Assembly: GCF_017352375.1 (NCBI RefSeq)
Contig: NZ_JAFEVR010000004.1
Location: 682,001 to 746,000 of the forward strand
Length of the DNA stretch: 64,000 nt
Source of the DNA: Mycolicibacterium sp. S2-37
Lineage (GTDB): Bacteria; Actinomycetota; Actinomycetes; Mycobacteriales; Mycobacteriaceae
Reading direction: 5' to 3'
Part shown: in pieces, positions 26,635 through 35,294 of the stretch
Layout: each line of letters opens with the position of its first letter
How positions within the stretch are numbered: position 1 is the first letter of the stretch
Notes under the pieces: generated by a model
What the model was told of the DNA's origin: nothing
What the model saw: the letters and a program-made list of their open reading frames with translations, nothing else
Database searches by the model: none
Position numbers and translations under genes: made by a program

Positions 26635-27099
26635 ATGGGCATCGTGACCACCACCTCCGAATCGCTGTTCACCCAGTCCGCCGAGACCGTCTACGACTTC
26701 ATCACCAACCCGGCGAACTGGACGAAGACCTATCCCGGCAGCAGCTACGTGGGCAATCTGGAGGAGTTGCCGTTGCGGGTCGGTGACACGTGGCAAGAGG
26801 GCGGGCCGGACGGCGACCGCATCTTCACCTGGCACCTCGCGATGGCCACCCGCCCTTCGCTGTGGGTGTTCACCTCCGTCGGTCGGCTCGGACACGACCG
26901 CGAGGGCAACGGCGGTATGGAGGGCCGGATCACGGTGCGCTACCACCTCACCCGCCCGGGCCGGGATCTCACCCTGTTCTCCCGCACGATGACCATCGAG
27001 GCGCCCAGGCACGCACCGATGCCGGACGCCTTCTTCCGAATCGTCAACCCGGCGAACATCGACCGGTATCACGAGGCGATCGCCAGAGAACTGGGCTGA
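26635..27099 (+). CDS. SRPBCC/START-fold protein
   Basis: A 154-residue polyketide-cyclase/dehydrase-type (SRPBCC) protein with a hydrophobic ligand cavity. The opening SESLFTQSAETVYDFITNPANW and the following YVGNLEELPLRVGDTWQE are typical of the fold. Members bind or transform lipophilic small molecules, so it may bind an intermediate of the adjacent degradation route. No Shine-Dalgarno is present, and the candidate promoter places transcription at the ATG, so a leaderless mRNA is expected. It is convergent with the hydrolase gene (7-base gap). Confidence 0.82.
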   Translation: MGIVTTTSESLFTQSAETVYDFITNPANWTKTYPGSSYVGNLEELPLRVGDTWQEGGPDGDRIFTWHLAMATRPSLWVFTSVGRLGHDREGNGGMEGRITVRYHLTRPGRDLTLFSRTMTIEAPRHAPMPDAFFRIVNPANIDRYHEAIARELG

Positions 27100-27106
27100 C
27101 CACACC

Positions 27107-28036
27107 TCATTCCGCGGCGAAGACCCGGCGCAGCGCGGCGCCCTGGAGCGCGAACAGCTGTCTGCTGACCGACCACTCCGGGGCCAGTGAATCGAATCCG
27201 TGGCAGCTGCCCGCGAAGACGTGCAGTTCGGTGGCTACCCCGGCGGCGAGCAAGCGCCGGGCGTAGTCGATCGCCTCGTCGCGCAACGGGTCCAGCTCTG
27301 AGCAGGTGATCAGCGCCGGGGCCGATCCGGCGAGATCGGGGGTCAGCGCGGGCACCGCATCGCACGGCGCCCAGTCACCGCCGAGATGGCGCCACATCTG
27401 GGCGACGGCCGTGCCGTCGAAAACCGGTGCCGCGGTGAACTCCCGGGTCGACGGCGTCGGGCGATCGTCGAGGACGGGCTGATGCAGCAGCTGGAACGCG
27501 ACCGGGGGCAGCCGTCCCGCTGCCGATAGCTGGGCGAGCAGCGCCGCCAGGGCACCGCCGGCACTGCTGCCGGCGACTCCCAGCCGCTTCCCGTCGATCC
27601 CCGGACCGGCGCCGGTGGCCGCCCACCGCAGCACGGCCTGTGCATCGTCCAGCGCGGCGGGATGGGGGTGCTCCGGTGCCAGCCGGTAGTCGACCGAGAC
27701 GACCGTGCATCGTCCCCTGCGGGCCAGTTCGACGCATTGGCGGTGGTCGGTGTCGAGGTTGCCCAGGACGAAAGCGCCGGAGTGGCAGTAGATCACCGTG
27801 GGCGACGGAGCGGGCCCGCCCCGGTAGACCCGCACCGCCACCGGCGGTGTCGCCGGCACTTCGACGTCGGTGACCTCCACCCCGGTGTCGTCCACGGTGC
27901 GGGCGCTTTCACGGCGCCGTTCATCGAGCGAGCGTCGCACCGCGGGCAGCTCGTCATAGGAGAGATCGGTGCGCACCCCGGCCAGGAATCGCAGCGCCGG
28001 ATCGAGTCGCTCGGCGGCAGCCGCCATCGGGTCCAC
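27107..28036 (-). CDS. alpha/beta hydrolase, hormone-sensitive-lipase family
   Basis: A 309-residue esterase/lipase of the HSL (Abhydrolase_3) family. The nucleophile elbow is GVAGSSAGGALAA, the acid is in SELDPLRDEAIDYA and the catalytic His in GSCHGFDSL. The oxyanion motif, normally HGGG, is altered to YCHSGAFVLG. It is the last gene of the six-gene reverse operon and starts 4 bases after the monooxygenase stop. In that context it is a good candidate to hydrolyse the ester or lactone produced by the Baeyer-Villiger enzyme; this is inference from order, not shown by sequence. Confidence 0.88.
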   Translation of the reverse strand: MDPMAAAAERLDPALRFLAGVRTDLSYDELPAVRRSLDERRRESARTVDDTGVEVTDVEVPATPPVAVRVYRGGPAPSPTVIYCHSGAFVLGNLDTDHRQCVELARRGRCTVVSVDYRLAPEHPHPAALDDAQAVLRWAATGAGPGIDGKRLGVAGSSAGGALAALLAQLSAAGRLPPVAFQLLHQPVLDDRPTPSTREFTAAPVFDGTAVAQMWRHLGGDWAPCDAVPALTPDLAGSAPALITCSELDPLRDEAIDYARRLLAAGVATELHVFAGSCHGFDSLAPEWSVSRQLFALQGAALRRVFAAE

Positions 28037-28040
28037 GCGG

Positions 28041-29552
28041 TTACCTCGCCGCCGCGTGCGTGTGGACCTCGATCGATGTGCGGCCGGCGGCCGGGGGCTC
28101 GAAAAGATAGTCGGAGGCCGTGAACCGGCGCGTCATCGCCCAGAAAACCCGTGCGCTGCGGGGCCACTGCGTGACGACGCGTCCGTTCGCGGCGCGGAAG
28201 TAGTTGCTGCACCGCGTCGTCCACACCGTGCCGTCCATCCACCGGTCGATCTTCTCGATGAAGGCGACCATCGCCTCGGGGCGCACGGCGATGTAGGACC
28301 TGCGCCGGCGCCGCATCCGGCGCAGCGCCCGCACCACGTAGTGGGCCTGCGCCTCGAGCATGAAGAGCACGCTGTTGGAGCCCACGTTGGTGTTCGGGCC
28401 GTACAGCATGAAGAAGTTCGGGAACCCCGGTACCGCCATCCCCAGATAGGCGTAGGCGCCGTCGCGCCAGCTGTCGCGCAAGGAGATCCCGTGCTCACCG
28501 GTGACGTCGATCTGGCCGAGATAGTCCGCGGCGGCGTAACCCGTCGCACACACCACCACGTCCACGTCGATCTCGGTCCCGTCCTCGGTGACCAGCGATC
28601 GCGCGCGGAGTGCGCGCGCCGGGCTGGACACCACCTCGACGTGCGGCTGGGTCAGCGTCTGCAGGAAGTCGGCGGCGAACACCAGCCGCTTGCAGCCGAA
28701 GGGATGCTGCGGGGTGAGCCTGCGCCGCAGTTCGTCGTCGGGGACGGTGGCCTCCAGCACCCTGGTCGCGATCGCCGTGAACTCCCGGGTCTTGTCGCTG
28801 CCGTGCTCGATGACCGCGATGTTCGACTCACTGCGCAGCCACAGCCGGGCGCGGTAGATCTTCTTCGCCAGGGGGACATGGGCGAACACCCACTTCTCCC
28901 GTTGGGTGTACGCCCGGTCGGGCTTCGGCAGGATCCAGGTGGCCGACCGCTGCACGGAGTACACCCGCTCGGCGACTTTGGCGACTTCGGGAACGAGTTG
29001 CGCGGCCGTCGATCCGGTGCCCAGCACCGCGACGCGCGCGCCGGACAGGCTGACCGAGTGGTCCCAGCGGGCGGTGTGCATCACGACGCCGGTGAACGGT
29101 TCTTCCTCGACGAGATCGGGCATCACGGGCTGGGTGAACAGGCCGATCGCCGAGATCACGACGTCGAACTCATGGTGCTCCCCACCTGCGGTGGTGAGCT
29201 TCCAGTTTTTGGTCGCCGGTTGCCAGGTGGCCGCGACGATCTCGGTGTTCAAGACCAGATGCGCGGCGAGATCGTTTCTGCGGGCGCATTCCTCGAAATA
29301 CTCGAGGATCTCCGGCTGTCCGGACCACAGCCGTGACCAGTGGGGATTCAGGTCGAAGGAGAACGAGTACAGATGCGACTTCACGTCGCACGCCAGCCCG
29401 GGATAGGTGTTGATCCGCCAGGTTCCGCCGACGCCGTCCTCCCGGTCGAAGATGGTGAAGTCGCGAAACCCCGCCTTCTTCAGGAAGATCCCGAGCGCCA
29501 GCCCACCGGGACCCGCACCGATGATGCCGACCGACATCGCCGCTCTACCCAT
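28041..29552 (-). CDS. type I Baeyer-Villiger monooxygenase (FAD/NADPH)
   Basis: A 503-residue flavin monooxygenase. The first Rossmann motif is GIIGAGPGGLALG; the BVMO fingerprint FTGVVMHTARWD (FxGxxxHxxxWD) is near residues 152-163; the second dinucleotide site is VAVLGTGSTAAQLVPEVA; FFMLYGPNTNVGSNSVLFM follows late. Such enzymes insert oxygen next to a ketone to give an ester or lactone, using NADPH and O2. It lies between a short-chain dehydrogenase and a hydrolase in one operon, the usual order for alcohol to ketone to lactone to hydroxy acid. The ATG at 29552 has a nearby GAGG; an ATG at 29537 is possible. Confidence 0.91.
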   Translation of the reverse strand: MGRAAMSVGIIGAGPGGLALGIFLKKAGFRDFTIFDREDGVGGTWRINTYPGLACDVKSHLYSFSFDLNPHWSRLWSGQPEILEYFEECARRNDLAAHLVLNTEIVAATWQPATKNWKLTTAGGEHHEFDVVISAIGLFTQPVMPDLVEEEPFTGVVMHTARWDHSVSLSGARVAVLGTGSTAAQLVPEVAKVAERVYSVQRSATWILPKPDRAYTQREKWVFAHVPLAKKIYRARLWLRSESNIAVIEHGSDKTREFTAIATRVLEATVPDDELRRRLTPQHPFGCKRLVFAADFLQTLTQPHVEVVSSPARALRARSLVTEDGTEIDVDVVVCATGYAAADYLGQIDVTGEHGISLRDSWRDGAYAYLGMAVPGFPNFFMLYGPNTNVGSNSVLFMLEAQAHYVVRALRRMRRRRRSYIAVRPEAMVAFIEKIDRWMDGTVWTTRCSNYFRAANGRVVTQWPRSARVFWAMTRRFTASDYLFEPPAAGRTSIEVHTHAAAR

Positions 29553-29558
29553 GGAACC

Positions 29559-30290
29559 TCATCCGATCTGCAACATCTGACCGCCGTCCACGACGAGCTC
29601 CGATCCGGTGATGAACGATGCCCCTTCTGACACCAGGAACGCCACGGCGTCGGCAATCTCCGTCGGCTTGCCCAGCCGTCCACTGACCGCCCGCTGCGCC
29701 AACCGCGCCTGAGTGACCTCGTCGAGCATGGGCGTCTCCACCGGGCCGGGGAACACCGCATTGACCCGGATACCGGCCGGGGCGAGTTCCGCGGCGGCCA
29801 CCTGCGTGAGACCGCGCAGCGCCCATTTGGACGATCCGTACGCCGCATGGGCGGGGAACGGCCGGATCGCCCCGGTGCTGCAGGTGTTGACGACCGCGGC
29901 ACCCTCGGCCGCACGGAGCTGCTCGAGCGCCGCCCGCATGCCGAGGAACGGTCCGAGGCAGTTCACCCGCCAGCTCGCTTCGAACCCCGCCGCGGTCTCG
30001 TCACCGATGGCGGCGCGGTGAAGCACCCCGGCGTTGTTGACCAGTGCGGTGAGCGATCCGAACCGGCCTACCGTGTGGTCGACCGCCGCCGTCCACTGCG
30101 CTTCGGATGTCACGTCGAGGGGTACCGCGATGACCGCGTCCCCGAATTGCGCTGCCAGGTCGGTCAATTCGTCGACCAGCACATCGCACGCGGCGACGGC
30201 GAAGCCGTCGGCGTGCAGTCTGGCGACGATCGCGGCGCCCTGGCCGCGCGCGGCGCCGGTCACCAGCGCGACGCGGTCGGCGGCACTCAT
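29559..30290 (-). CDS. short-chain dehydrogenase/reductase
   Basis: A 243-residue classical SDR that oxidises or reduces an alcohol/ketone with NAD(P). The cofactor motif is VTGAARGQGAAIVARL, NNAG is in ALVNNAGVL, and the catalytic Ser-Tyr-Lys set is in STGAIRPFPAHAAYGSSKWA. The start is ATG 30290, which overlaps the upstream dehydrogenase stop (ATGA). The longer frame to 30332 would run into that gene. It precedes the Baeyer-Villiger monooxygenase by 6 bases and is a likely supplier of its ketone substrate. Confidence 0.91.
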   Translation of the reverse strand: MSAADRVALVTGAARGQGAAIVARLHADGFAVAACDVLVDELTDLAAQFGDAVIAVPLDVTSEAQWTAAVDHTVGRFGSLTALVNNAGVLHRAAIGDETAAGFEASWRVNCLGPFLGMRAALEQLRAAEGAAVVNTCSTGAIRPFPAHAAYGSSKWALRGLTQVAAAELAPAGIRVNAVFPGPVETPMLDEVTQARLAQRAVSGRLGKPTEIADAVAFLVSEGASFITGSELVVDGGQMLQIG

Positions 30291-31255
30291 GCGGTGATCG
30301 CGATCTTCACCCTGGCCGGATCGGGCCGGCACGCGGTGTCGAAAGCGGTCTGCGCCTCGTCGACGCCGAAGGTATGGGTGACGTAGCGTCCCAGCAGCGC
30401 CGGGTGGCCGGCGGCGAACTCGCCGGCGCGCGCCAGCATCCGTCGCCGTTCCATGGTGACGCCGGATTTCAGCGTGAGGTTGTTGCGCAGCATCATGCGC
30501 ATGTCGATCGGATAGCTGTCGTCGTCGGGCACGCCGAAGTAGAACACGGTGCCGCCGAACGCGGCGGCCGCGACGGCATGCGTGAGGGTGCCGACCTGAT
30601 GGCCGACCGCCTCGATGACGATGTCCGGCTTGTCCTCATCGCGCAGGTGGCTGACCCAGCGGTCGCTGGTGGCCCGCACCACCTCGTCCACCCCGAACAG
30701 CGGCCCGATGCCGCGGCGGTCCACCGGGTCCACACCGGTCACCCGCGCGGCGCCTGCGGTCTTGGCGACGTAGGAGAACAGCAGTCCGATGGATCCCTGG
30801 CCGATCACCGCGACATGGCGGCCGGCCAGGTCGGGCAATTGTTCGACCGCGTAGAGCACACACGCCAGTGGCTGCAGCGCCACGGCCTGGGCGGCCGGTA
30901 ACGCGGGATCGTATGCGGCCAGGCCGTTTCCGTCGGACACCACCTGTTCGGCGAGCCCGTCGAAGCCCGAGGCCCAGCCGACGACACGGTCAGCCGGCTG
31001 ATGGCCGGGGTGCCTGCTGGCCAGCACCTCACCGGCGATCTCGTGAATCGGGAAGCCGTCCTTCTCGGCGGCGCTGAGGCCGCGGTCGCCGGGCACCCGT
31101 CCGCGTGTTCCACGGAAGCCGGGGATATCGCTGCCGCACACTCCTGCGGCGAGGAACCGCAGCAGCACCTGACCGTCGCTGAGTGCATGCGGGGCGGGCG
31201 CCCGGCGTTCGGTGCGCTCGAAGGTGTAGGGGGCGACGAGTCGATAGGACCACAC
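30287..31255 (-). CDS. medium-chain alcohol dehydrogenase-like protein lacking the structural zinc lobe
   Basis: A 322-residue MDR-superfamily dehydrogenase. Catalytic-zinc residues are recognisable in AAGVCGSDIPGF (Cys) and FPIHEIAGEV (His-Glu). The four-cysteine structural-zinc loop is absent, which makes it shorter than classical ADHs. NAD(P) binding is by VAVIGQGSIGLLFSYVAKTA. GTG 31255 is chosen because GGAGGGGG lies 6 bases before it and it follows the P450 stop by 2 bases; the longer frame runs into the P450. It probably oxidises the alcohol formed by the P450. Confidence 0.84.
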   Translation of the reverse strand: MWSYRLVAPYTFERTERRAPAPHALSDGQVLLRFLAAGVCGSDIPGFRGTRGRVPGDRGLSAAEKDGFPIHEIAGEVLASRHPGHQPADRVVGWASGFDGLAEQVVSDGNGLAAYDPALPAAQAVALQPLACVLYAVEQLPDLAGRHVAVIGQGSIGLLFSYVAKTAGAARVTGVDPVDRRGIGPLFGVDEVVRATSDRWVSHLRDEDKPDIVIEAVGHQVGTLTHAVAAAAFGGTVFYFGVPDDDSYPIDMRMMLRNNLTLKSGVTMERRRMLARAGEFAAGHPALLGRYVTHTFGVDEAQTAFDTACRPDPARVKIAITA

Positions 31256-31257
31256 GG

Positions 31258-32499
31258 TCAGCCCCCCTCCGCCCGGATGTGAACGGGCACGGAGTTCCAG
31301 CCCCACTGGAAGCTCGATGGCGGCCGCCAGGCTGCCTGCTCGTCGATGCGGTAATCGGCGACGCGTTTGAGCCACTCCTGCACCATGATGGTGATCTCCA
31401 GCCGGGCCAGGTGCACGCCGAGGCAGAAGTGTTGTCCGCGACCGAAAGCCAGCAGCCGCTCGATGCGCCGGTCCCAGCGGAACTCGTCGGGATCGGCATA
31501 CTCACGCTCGTCGCGGTTGGCCGACGCGAGCAGGGTGATGATCCGCTGGCCCGGTTGGATGGTGGCGCCATGGATGGTATACGGCTTCCTCGCGGTACGC
31601 GCGAACCACTGTGCGGGAGCGCAGAACCGGATCATCTCCTCGCGCGCCTTGCGGACATTGAATTCGTCGGCGCGGACCGCGCTGAGCTGATCGGGCCGCC
31701 TGCTCAGCTCCCAGAGGCCGTGCGCGACGATCTTCGGCACGGTCTCGGTGCCGCCGATGAACACGCCCAGCATCTGGGTGGCGGCCTCGACGTCGGTGAA
31801 CGCCGTGCCGTCGGGCAGTGTGTGATCGATGAGGCTGTCGACGATCGATGAGACACCGTCGGAGCGGTCAGCGCGGCGCCGCGCGACCAGGGGCACGAGG
31901 TATTCGAGGTACCCCGGTCGTGCGTTGGCGACCTCGACACCGTCACCCGGCTTGGCCATGCTTCCGGCGTTGACGGTGGCCAGCACCTCCGGCGCCAGAT
32001 CGACCGGTATGCCCAGTAGTTCGCACACCACCGACGCCGCTACGATGCCGCCGTAGTCCTGGGTCAGGTCGAAGGTGCCGCGGGGAAGCAGTTCGTCGAG
32101 ACGCCTTCCGGCCAGCGCGCGGATCCGGTCGGCGAGGTCGGTGACCTTGCGCGGCCGGAACGGAGCCGAGGTGCACCGTCGCACACCGTCGTAGATCGGC
32201 GCGTCGAAGTTGGCGTGAAACGGCATGGGGTGCAGGGGTGGATCGGGCACCGGGCCGTCGTTGCGGTCCGCCAGCACCGAGGCGGCGGGCAGCGTGCCCT
32301 CGGAAGCCACGAAGGTGCCGTCGTCGACGGCGAGCACGTCCCAGATGTCGGCGAACCGCGACAGCACATAGGTGTCGAGTTCGTCGACGTAGTACAACGG
32401 GTGTTCATCGCGCAGGGTGCGGTAGAACGGCAGCGGATCGGCCATCACCTCGGCGTCGAAGGGGTGGTAACGGAACGTCATTGCCGACACGACCGTCAT
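31258..32499 (-). CDS. cytochrome P450
   Basis: A 413-residue soluble bacterial P450 that hydroxylates an unactivated carbon with electrons from a ferredoxin partner. The heme loop is FGRGQHFCLGVHLAR with Cys359 as iron ligand. The I-helix oxygen motif is GVFIGGTETVPK and the K-helix ExxR is in EEMIRF. No ferredoxin gene is adjacent. Three in-frame starts compete: ATG 32499 (overlapping the upstream stop as ATGA), GTG 32490 (GAGGAG at good spacing) and ATG 32481. It is the second gene of the six-gene operon and likely carries out its first oxidation. Confidence 0.92.
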   Translation of the reverse strand: MTVVSAMTFRYHPFDAEVMADPLPFYRTLRDEHPLYYVDELDTYVLSRFADIWDVLAVDDGTFVASEGTLPAASVLADRNDGPVPDPPLHPMPFHANFDAPIYDGVRRCTSAPFRPRKVTDLADRIRALAGRRLDELLPRGTFDLTQDYGGIVAASVVCELLGIPVDLAPEVLATVNAGSMAKPGDGVEVANARPGYLEYLVPLVARRRADRSDGVSSIVDSLIDHTLPDGTAFTDVEAATQMLGVFIGGTETVPKIVAHGLWELSRRPDQLSAVRADEFNVRKAREEMIRFCAPAQWFARTARKPYTIHGATIQPGQRIITLLASANRDEREYADPDEFRWDRRIERLLAFGRGQHFCLGVHLARLEITIMVQEWLKRVADYRIDEQAAWRPPSSFQWGWNSVPVHIRAEGG

Positions 32500-33206
32500 C
32501 TCCTCTGCAGCGGGGACGGCGGCAGCGCCGCCAGTATCGAATCCTCCCACCCGTCGCGCAGCGCGGGCGCCACGTTCATCCACGTGACGATCTCGGCCGG
32601 TGGGCTGTCCTTCCACGATGGGTAGTGCTCTTCGAAGCAGTCCCAGCCGCCGTCGAGTGCCCAGTAGTGGATCACCTCGTTGAACCGGAAGGTGGTGATG
32701 AAGGAGCCGAGCCAGCGCTTGCCCGTGCGTTCCGACCACGGCACGTAGAGCCGTTCGAGTTCGCGGATGTAGTCGTCCTGACGGCCGGGTTTGGTCTGCA
32801 TGATCTCCTGGATGACCAGGTCGGCGCCGAAACCCGCGCCGGTCAACTCCGCGAGTGTCCTGTTGCTGCGCCCCGCGTACATGATCCGGCCCTCGCCGCG
32901 GGCGGCGGCGCCACCCAGAAATGCCGACCATGCCGCCGCGGCGTCGGCGTGGCTGCCGCCCCGCGACTGCGCCCTGCCGATGCGCGCGTAGTCGGCGAAG
33001 GCGTCGATCTCCCAGATGATCGTCACCTGGGGCCAGTGGCCGTTGTAGGCGGTGGTCTCCCAGATCGAGAACAGCCGGGCACCCAGTCCGGTCATCATCG
33101 GTTCATAGGTGACAGTGAACATCTCGACGAATCGGTCGCTGCTCAGCGTGCCGAGATCGATCGTTTCGTGCAGATAGAGCAGAGTGTGACCGTAGTACTT
33201 CTTCAT
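32496..33206 (-). CDS. NIPSNAP-like dimeric alpha/beta-barrel protein
   Basis: A 236-residue cytosolic protein, first gene of the catabolic operon. Two related halves are visible: one containing RFVEMFTVTYEPMMTGLGAR followed by VTIIWEIDAFADYARI, the other containing YIRELERLYVPWSERTGKR followed by EVIHYWALDGGWDCFEEHY. This fits a duplicated ferredoxin-like dimeric barrel of the NIPSNAP type; the family call is tentative. Such folds often act as small monooxygenases, isomerases or binding proteins in catabolic clusters. ATG 33206 (MKKYYGHTLLY) is preferred over the in-frame GTG at 33260, which would lie in the divergent promoter region. Confidence 0.68.
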   Translation of the reverse strand: MKKYYGHTLLYLHETIDLGTLSSDRFVEMFTVTYEPMMTGLGARLFSIWETTAYNGHWPQVTIIWEIDAFADYARIGRAQSRGGSHADAAAAWSAFLGGAAARGEGRIMYAGRSNRTLAELTGAGFGADLVIQEIMQTKPGRQDDYIRELERLYVPWSERTGKRWLGSFITTFRFNEVIHYWALDGGWDCFEEHYPSWKDSPPAEIVTWMNVAPALRDGWEDSILAALPPSPLQRR

Positions 33207-33253
33207 CGTCACCGGCCGCGACCGGAGGTGGTTGACAGTGACACGTAGCGAGC

Positions 33254-33281
33254 GTGACACTCATGGCGTGTTTTGTAAAGG
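33254..33281 (+). promoter_or_regulatory. candidate leaderless promoter of the lactonase-like gene
   Basis: GTGACA (33254-33259), a 16-base spacer and TAAAGG (33276-33281) end 6 bases before the GTG start at 33288. The core TGACACT-N12-TGTAAAG (33255-33280) is identical to that at 26602-26627. GTGACAC also occurs 16 bases upstream (33238-33244), in the gap that must also hold the promoter of the reverse operon. Confidence 0.6.
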
Positions 33282-33287
33282 TGTGAG

Positions 33288-34100
33288 GTGACTCCACTCG
33301 CCGGTGACCTGTGCTTCGGCGAAGGGCCGCGCTGGTTCGAGGGACTGCTGTGGTTCTCCGACATGCTCGGCGAGGCCGTTCACACGGTCGACCTGCACGG
33401 CTCGACGACGACCGTCGGCCTGCCCGGTCATCATCCGTCGGGCCTCGGGTTCCGGCCTGATGGCACGCTGTTGATCGTCTCGACCCGGCGGCGCGAGATC
33501 CTGGGCTACGACGGCGATGCGGTGACCACCCTGGCCGAGTTGTCCGACCTCGCGCCCGCCGATCTGGGTGACATGGTCGTCGACGACGACGGTCGCGCCT
33601 TCATCGGATCGCAGGCGCGCGAGGGCGGGATCGTCCTGCGGTTGGACCCCGACGGCGGCGTCGCGGTGGTGGCCGAGCACCTGGAGTTCCCCAACGGCAT
33701 GGTGATCACGCCCGACGGACAGTCGTTGATCGTCGCCGAGTCGACGGGTCGCCGGCTCACGCTGTTTCCCCTCGAGGACGGCCGGCTCGGCGAGCGTCGG
33801 ATCTTCGCCGCCGGCCTGCCGGGCCCGCCGGACGGATTGGCGATCGATGCCGAGGGCGGCGTGTGGACGTCGATGACGCTGGCACACCAGTTCGCCCGGA
33901 TCGTCGACGGCGGAACGGTGACCGACCGTATCGACATCGGCGAGCGCATCGCGATCGCCTGTGCGCTGGGCGGTCCCGAGTCGCGGGTGCTGTTCCTCGT
34001 CACCACCACCGACGCCTATCCGGAGCGACTGATCGGCACCGCGGATTCGCGCGTCGACGCCGTCACCGTCGACATCCCGGGGGTGGGTGCGCGTGCCTGA
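33288..34100 (+). CDS. SMP-30/gluconolactonase/LRE-family protein
   Basis: A 270-residue six-bladed beta-propeller of the SMP-30 family, calcium-dependent lactonases. The first blade is CFGEGPRWFEGLLWFSDMLG with the metal-ligand Glu; FPNGMVITPDGQSLIVAES and GPPDGLAIDAEGGVW are later blades. It is divergent from the P450/BVMO operon and therefore a candidate to open the lactone made by the BVMO. No ribosome-binding site is seen; the GTG lies exactly 6 bases after a -10-like hexamer, so a leaderless mRNA is expected. It overlaps the next gene slightly. Confidence 0.87.
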   Translation: MTPLAGDLCFGEGPRWFEGLLWFSDMLGEAVHTVDLHGSTTTVGLPGHHPSGLGFRPDGTLLIVSTRRREILGYDGDAVTTLAELSDLAPADLGDMVVDDDGRAFIGSQAREGGIVLRLDPDGGVAVVAEHLEFPNGMVITPDGQSLIVAESTGRRLTLFPLEDGRLGERRIFAAGLPGPPDGLAIDAEGGVWTSMTLAHQFARIVDGGTVTDRIDIGERIAIACALGGPESRVLFLVTTTDAYPERLIGTADSRVDAVTVDIPGVGARA

Positions 34101-34908
34101 CTGCTACTATGAGATCCGGGATACCCAGGATCCGCTCGGGGAGCGTTTCGGCGCAACCGATCTGGTTCGCAGCACGTGGTCGGCGTCGATCCAGCACGCG
34201 GCGCCGGTGTCGGCGCTGTTGGTCCGCGCGCTGGAGCGGTGTGCGCCCCGGGAGGACACCCGGTTCAGCCGCGTGCTCGTCGACCTGCTCGGGGCGGTTC
34301 CGGCCGAGGGCGACCTGTGGGTGCGAGCCCGCATCGAACGTCCCGGACGGCAGATCGAACTCCTCGTCGCCGAGCTGCTCGCGCCCGGGCGGGACGGCGC
34401 ACCGCGTCCGGTGGCACGGGCGAGTGGGTGGCGGCTCCAAACCCTCGACACCACACCGGTCGTGCGGGCTTCGGCCGCCCCGTTGCGGCCCCTGGCCGAG
34501 GCCCGCAGCCGCGATATGGCCAAGGACTGGGACCGCAACTACGTCCACAGCCTGGACTGGCGTTGGCTCACCCAGCCGCTGGCCGAGGGTCCGGGGGAAT
34601 CGTGGATCACCCCGACGGTCGATCTCGTCGACGGTGAGTCCATGACCCCGCTGCAGCGCCTGTTCGCCGTCGCCGACGATGCCAACGGTATCGGTACGAA
34701 ACTCGACATCCGCCGCTGGACGTTCCTCAACACCGACCTCGTTGTCCACCTGCACCGGATACCCGACGGCATCTGGATCGGGATCCGCGCCGAAACCGAC
34801 TACGGCCCGGACGGAATCGGCACGACGATCGGCACACTCTTCGACGAAGCGGGCCCCGTCGGTGCGATCCAGCAGTCGGTGCTGGTGCGGCCGCGCCCGA
34901 CCGGGTGA
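34093..34908 (+). CDS. TesB-like acyl-CoA thioesterase (double hotdog)
   Basis: A 271-residue protein with two hotdog-like halves. STWSASIQHAAPVSALLVRA lies in the first and SWITPTVDLVDGESMTPLQR with FAVADDANGIGTKLD in the second, the latter close to the actinobacterial thioesterase-family domain. It should hydrolyse an acyl-CoA. GTG 34093 is preferred because a GGGGGTGG run is about 9 bases upstream; GTG 34087 is a second choice. Either overlaps the end of the lactonase-like gene, so the two are coupled. The NYN gene follows after 4 bases. Confidence 0.78.
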   Translation: MPDCYYEIRDTQDPLGERFGATDLVRSTWSASIQHAAPVSALLVRALERCAPREDTRFSRVLVDLLGAVPAEGDLWVRARIERPGRQIELLVAELLAPGRDGAPRPVARASGWRLQTLDTTPVVRASAAPLRPLAEARSRDMAKDWDRNYVHSLDWRWLTQPLAEGPGESWITPTVDLVDGESMTPLQRLFAVADDANGIGTKLDIRRWTFLNTDLVVHLHRIPDGIWIGIRAETDYGPDGIGTTIGTLFDEAGPVGAIQQSVLVRPRPTG

Positions 34909-34912
34909 CGCG

Positions 34913-35290
34913 GTGCGGTGGATCGTCGACGGGATGAACGTCATCGGGTCTCGCCCCGACGGCTGGTGGCGTGACCGCCGCGCCGCGATCGATGCCCTGA
35001 TCGTACGACTGGACCGCTGGGCAGCGGCCCGGGGCGCCGACGTCACGGTCGTCTTCGAACAACCGCTCAATCCCCCGCCGGTCGCCACCACCGTGCGGAT
35101 CGCCTACGCGCCGCGGGCATCGGCGAACTCGGCCGACGACGAGATCGTCCGTCTGGTGTCCGCCGACGCCGAACCGCAGGACATCCGGGTGGTCACCTCC
35201 GACCGTGCGCTCGGTGAGCGGGTCATCGCCGCAGGCGCATCGGTCTTTCCGGCCGCGCGCTTTCGCGGCGAGATCGACGGGGTCCGGTGA
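34913..35290 (+). CDS. NYN/PIN-like putative ribonuclease
   Basis: A 125-residue small cytosolic protein of the NYN (YacP-like PIN) fold. It opens with MRWIVDGMNVIGSRPDGWW, whose DGMN carries the first metal-binding Asp; SADDEIVRLV and VVTSDRALGERV supply the other acidic positions. NYN proteins are metal-dependent RNases. GTG 34913 starts 4 bases after the thioesterase stop. It is an odd companion for metabolic genes and may simply be cotranscribed. It converges with the CoA-transferase gene (4-base gap). Confidence 0.8.
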   Translation: MRWIVDGMNVIGSRPDGWWRDRRAAIDALIVRLDRWAAARGADVTVVFEQPLNPPPVATTVRIAYAPRASANSADDEIVRLVSADAEPQDIRVVTSDRALGERVIAAGASVFPAARFRGEIDGVR

Positions 35291-35294
35291 CCCG